Of a stretch of DNA of 64,000 nucleotides, positions 61,112 through 64,000 are shown piece by piece. The position numbers were made by a program, and so were the translations under genes. The notes under the pieces were generated by a model that saw only the letters and a list, made by a program, of their open reading frames with translations, did no database searches and was not told the DNA's origin. Numbering within the stretch: position 1 is the first letter of the stretch; each line of letters begins with the position of its first letter. Origin of the DNA: Pseudomonas californiensis (GTDB lineage: Bacteria; Pseudomonadota; Gammaproteobacteria; Pseudomonadales; Pseudomonadaceae); the NCBI RefSeq assembly GCF_021147775.1, contig NZ_JAGTPK010000028.1, forward strand, positions 1 to 64,000. The letters are read 5' to 3'.

Positions 61112-63118
61112 TCAGCGCGAAGGGCGCTGGCGTGCGGTTTTCATCAGGTCTTCCGGCGTGATATGCCCAACCACTGATTTGGCCGCCGCGCTGCCAGGCA
61201 GCGGAAGGTCGAGAATATGCCCCTTCATCTTGCCCACCACATGCATCTCGCACGGCTTGCAATCAAACTTCAGCGTCAGCACTTCATCGCCATGCACCAG
61301 CTGCATCGGCGCGACCTTGGTGCGCACGCCCGTCACACCTTTTGCCTGCTTGGGGCACAGGTTGAACGAGAAGCGCAGGCAGTGCTTGGTGATCATCACC
61401 GGCACTTCACCGGTTTCTTCATGGGCCTCGTAGGCTGCATCGATCAGCTTTACGCCATGGCGATGATAGAAGTCTCGTGCCTTCTGGTTGTAGACGTTGG
61501 CCAAAAATGACAGATGCGAATCCGGGTAGACCGGTGGCGGGGTGGTCTCAGCCTTGCGACCGCCTTGAGGATGCACTTTTACACGCGCCTCGGTCAGCGC
61601 TTCGATAGCATCACGGCGCAGTGCCTTGAGCTGGGAGTTGGGTACGAAAAACGCCTGAGGCGCGTCCAGTCGGATGTCCTGAGCGTGATAGAGCGTGGTG
61701 CCCAGTTGGCTCAACAGGTCGCGCAATTGATCCAGCGCCTGCTCGGGCTTGTTGGCTGCTCCAAACGGTCCGTCCAAGTGTACGTCAACGCTCACGCCTT
61801 CTTCGCTGGTTGCGGTCAGGTCCAGACGTTCTTCGCGCAGGGAGACTTGCCACTGGATACCGATACGGCGTTCTGCAGAAGTCTTGAGCAGGGCCTGTTG
61901 CCAGTTGTGGTCCAGGTTACGGTTGAGCGGATGGTCAGGACGCAGGCGAGACAGACCGGCGGGCATCTCGTTGGGCTCGACGCGATAGCGCCAGCGCTTC
62001 TGACCGTCTTCTTCGAACTCGCCCTTGAGCTCGGCAATGTTGGCGCGGAAACCCACTACTTCGCGCTTGATCAGCACATTGAGGCCGTCGCCGTTGGACA
62101 GAGGTTCGTGAGTAACGGCGATCAGGTCGCGTTTGCCCAGTTTCTCGACCGTACCGACTGCCAGGCCGGTAAAGGTCGGCGTGTCGAACGCGCCGATGTC
62201 GATCTTGCGGTCGCTGACGAAATAGTCGGTGCTGCCGCGGTGAAAGGTCTTTTCCGGGTCCGGTACAAAGAAGTGCGCTGTACGGCCGCTGGAAGCCGGT
62301 GCAAGGTCGGTGCGGTCTTCCAGGATCTCGTCCAGACGCTGGCGGTAGTAGGCGGTGATGTTTTTCACATAACTCGCGTCCTTGTAACGGCCCTCGATCT
62401 TGAACGAGCGCACACCAGCATCGACCAGCGCGCGCAGGTTGGCGCTCTGATTGTTGTCCTTCATCGACAACAGGTGCTTTTCGAACGCAACAACGCGGCC
62501 CTGATCGTCTTTGAGCGTGTAAGGCAGACGGCACGCCTGTGAACAGTCGCCACGGTTGGCGCTGCGACCGTTCTGGGCGTGCGAGATATTGCATTGGCCG
62601 GAAAACGCCACGCACAGCGCGCCGTGAATGAAGAACTCGATGGCCGCATCGGTGGCATCTGCGATTTCGCGGATCTCTTGCAGATTCAGCTCACGAGCCA
62701 GTACCAGCTGGGAAAAACCGGCCTGATCGAGAAATTTGGCGCGCCCCAGCGTGCGGATATCGGTTTGCGTGCTGGCGTGCAGTTCGATGGGCGGAATGTC
62801 CAGTTCCATGACCCCGAGGTCCTGGACGATCAGCGCATCAACGCCTGCGTCGTAGAGCTGATGAATCAGCTTTCGGGCTGGCTCCAGCTCGTCGTCATGC
62901 AGGATGGTGTTGATGGTGGTGAAGATTCGCGCATGGTAGCGGTGGGCGAATGTCACCAGCTCGGCGATGTCGCTGACCTCGTTGCAGGCATTGTGCCGGG
63001 CACCAAAGCTGGGCCCGCCGATGTACACCGCGTCGGCGCCATGCAGAATGGCTTCACGGGCGATGCTGACATCCCGGGCAGGGCTGAGCAGTTCCAGATG
63101 GTGTTTGGGTAAGGACAT
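61112..63118 (-). CDS. rlhA: 23S rRNA 5-hydroxycytidine C2501 synthase RlhA (U32 family)
   Basis: A 668-residue U32 (YdcP/RlhA) protein. The start HHLELLSPARDVSIAREAIL, the cluster-ligating cysteines (GALCVAFSGQCNISHAQNG; RGDCSQACRLPY), and the long C-terminal DUF3656-containing half with SFLANVYNQKARDFYHRHG distinguish RlhA from shorter TrhP (YegQ) relatives. In E. coli RlhA hydroxylates C2501 of 23S rRNA using prephenate-derived chemistry and iron. ATG 63118 gives the canonical start. It converges with the chemoreceptor pseudogene. Confidence 0.85.
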   Translation of the reverse strand: MSLPKHHLELLSPARDVSIAREAILHGADAVYIGGPSFGARHNACNEVSDIAELVTFAHRYHARIFTTINTILHDDELEPARKLIHQLYDAGVDALIVQDLGVMELDIPPIELHASTQTDIRTLGRAKFLDQAGFSQLVLARELNLQEIREIADATDAAIEFFIHGALCVAFSGQCNISHAQNGRSANRGDCSQACRLPYTLKDDQGRVVAFEKHLLSMKDNNQSANLRALVDAGVRSFKIEGRYKDASYVKNITAYYRQRLDEILEDRTDLAPASSGRTAHFFVPDPEKTFHRGSTDYFVSDRKIDIGAFDTPTFTGLAVGTVEKLGKRDLIAVTHEPLSNGDGLNVLIKREVVGFRANIAELKGEFEEDGQKRWRYRVEPNEMPAGLSRLRPDHPLNRNLDHNWQQALLKTSAERRIGIQWQVSLREERLDLTATSEEGVSVDVHLDGPFGAANKPEQALDQLRDLLSQLGTTLYHAQDIRLDAPQAFFVPNSQLKALRRDAIEALTEARVKVHPQGGRKAETTPPPVYPDSHLSFLANVYNQKARDFYHRHGVKLIDAAYEAHEETGEVPVMITKHCLRFSFNLCPKQAKGVTGVRTKVAPMQLVHGDEVLTLKFDCKPCEMHVVGKMKGHILDLPLPGSAAAKSVVGHITPEDLMKTARQRPSR

Positions 63119-63218
63119 GGCAACGAGATCCGACGCGGGCAAAGCGCGCATTGTAGTGTCACTGGCCGCGCGGCGCACCTTTGCTGAGCGCGCCGGGCAC
63201 AATTACTGACTGTCGGTG

Positions 63219-64000
63219 CTATTTCAGGTGTTGGCGCAAGCGCAGAAAACGGGTGCCGTCGAGAGGGTCCGTCAGCCAGTGGCCGATCACGCCGAACGTT
63301 TCGAGCAGCCGCTCAGGCGTCAGCACATCGCCCGGCGCACCCAGTGCCACCATGCGGCCTTTCTCCATCACCGCGACCCTGTCGCAGTCCAGTGCCTGAT
63401 TCAGGTCGTGAAGGGCAATGACCGTGGTCACCGGCAGCGCCTTTACCAGCCCGAGAATCGTCAACTGATGCTGGATGTCCAGATGGTTGGTGGGTTCGTC
63501 CAGCAGCAGAATGCCCGGTCGTTGCGCCAGCGCTCTGGCGATGTGCACGCGTTGTCGCTCGCCACCCGACAGCGTATGCCATGCGCGGTTGAGCAGGTGC
63601 AACATGTCGACGTCACGCAGCGCTTGTCGAACTATCGTGTCGTCGGCCTCGCTCCATGGCGCCAGCGCTGACAGCCAGGGTGTTCTGCCCAATTCGACCG
63701 CGCCGAGTACGGTGACTGCATCGCTGGTCTCGGCCTGTTGCTCGACCACTGCGAGCACGCGAGCAATGTCGCGGCGGCTCATCTGCGTCAGCGCGCGCTC
63801 GCCGAGCATGACGTTGCCACTGGCAGGCTTCTGAATACCCGAGAGCAGCTTGAGCAGGGTGGATTTGCCTGAACCGTTGGGACCGACGACGGCCAGCGTT
63901 TCACCCGGCGCGATGCACAGCTCGACGTCGCGCAGAAGGGTTGCACCTCTGACCGCATAGCCGAGTCCTGTGCAACTGAGTGTCGGGGCGTTGACAGCAG
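63219..64000 (-). CDS. Iron-siderophore type ABC transporter ATPase (partial)
   Basis: The frame ends at 63219 and runs off the right edge, lacking only its first residues. About 260 codons are visible: Walker A GPNGSGKSTLL, Q-loop VVEQQ, signature LSGGERQRVHIARAL, Walker B ILLLDEPTNHLD and switch His in VIALHDLNQALD. It resembles FecE/FhuC/BtuD-type importers of iron chelates or cobalamin. Its permease and binding-protein partners would be beyond the window. Confidence 0.88.
   Translation of the reverse strand, partial: AVNAPTLSCTGLGYAVRGATLLRDVELCIAPGETLAVVGPNGSGKSTLLKLLSGIQKPASGNVMLGERALTQMSRRDIARVLAVVEQQAETSDAVTVLGAVELGRTPWLSALAPWSEADDTIVRQALRDVDMLHLLNRAWHTLSGGERQRVHIARALAQRPGILLLDEPTNHLDIQHQLTILGLVKALPVTTVIALHDLNQALDCDRVAVMEKGRMVALGAPGDVLTPERLLETFGVIGHWLTDPLDGTRFLRLRQHLK

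Noticed and set aside
1..64000. CRISPR arrays, insertion sequences, prophage or tRNA genes
   Set aside because: No spaced direct-repeat array, transposase or integrase motif, or tRNA cloverleaf was noticed on either strand by reading.

Overview
The window looks like chromosome of a fluorescent pseudomonad, most likely the Pseudomonas syringae group. This is inferred from high-GC codon use, a complete phn C-P lyase operon, five chemoreceptor genes (one broken), a FolE2/gamma-carbonic-anhydrase pair and a NirBD locus with sigma-54 and antitermination signals. No insertion sequence, prophage, CRISPR array, rRNA or tRNA was seen. Both ends cut through genes: a VasX-like protein on the left and an iron-type ABC ATPase on the right.

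Layout. 1-5.7 kb: the partial VasX-like gene, an HDOD protein and an amino-acid-type dCache chemoreceptor. 5.8-16.5 kb: phnCDEFGHIJKLMNP (no phnO) behind a likely three-repeat Pho box. 16.7-19.1 kb: membrane PQQ glucose (or quinate) dehydrogenase. 19.2-29.9 kb, leftward: a peptide-uptake operon (binding protein, two permeases, two ATPases) followed by two M20 peptidases, an amidase and an AEC transporter, with a divergent LysR regulator (30.1-31.0 kb). 31-36.9 kb: two operons converging on one bidirectional terminator, each starting at an almost identical Zur-like palindrome. Rightward are folE2, gamma-carbonic anhydrase and a DUF1624 membrane protein; leftward are a TonB receptor and a DUF4198 periplasmic protein. 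37-44 kb: a small secreted coiled-coil protein, a divergent NRAMP-like transporter, a nitrilase-family hydrolase, an MFS transporter, a DUF1289 pair, a Tat-exported SMP-30 protein and a DUF1206 membrane protein.

44-51 kb: chemotaxis island with three chemoreceptors and an orphan sugar-type binding protein directly behind the first. 51-55 kb: DUF6482 protein, SurE, RidA, and topoisomerase III with a LexA-like box upstream. 55-58.4 kb: nirBD, with a sigma-54 promoter and a leader that can fold as a two-hexaloop ANTAR antiterminator in front of a terminator. 58.4-64 kb: GNAT, a frameshifted NIT-domain (nitrate/nitrite-type) chemoreceptor, RlhA and the partial ABC ATPase.

Functional themes: phosphorus scavenging (phn), zinc-starvation response (Zur operons), peptide scavenging, nitrate/nitrite assimilation and sensing, and chemotaxis. 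Motifs resembling FliA (sigma-28) promoters lie upstream of all five chemoreceptor genes. Regulatory calls are motif readings by eye, and no database search was run.
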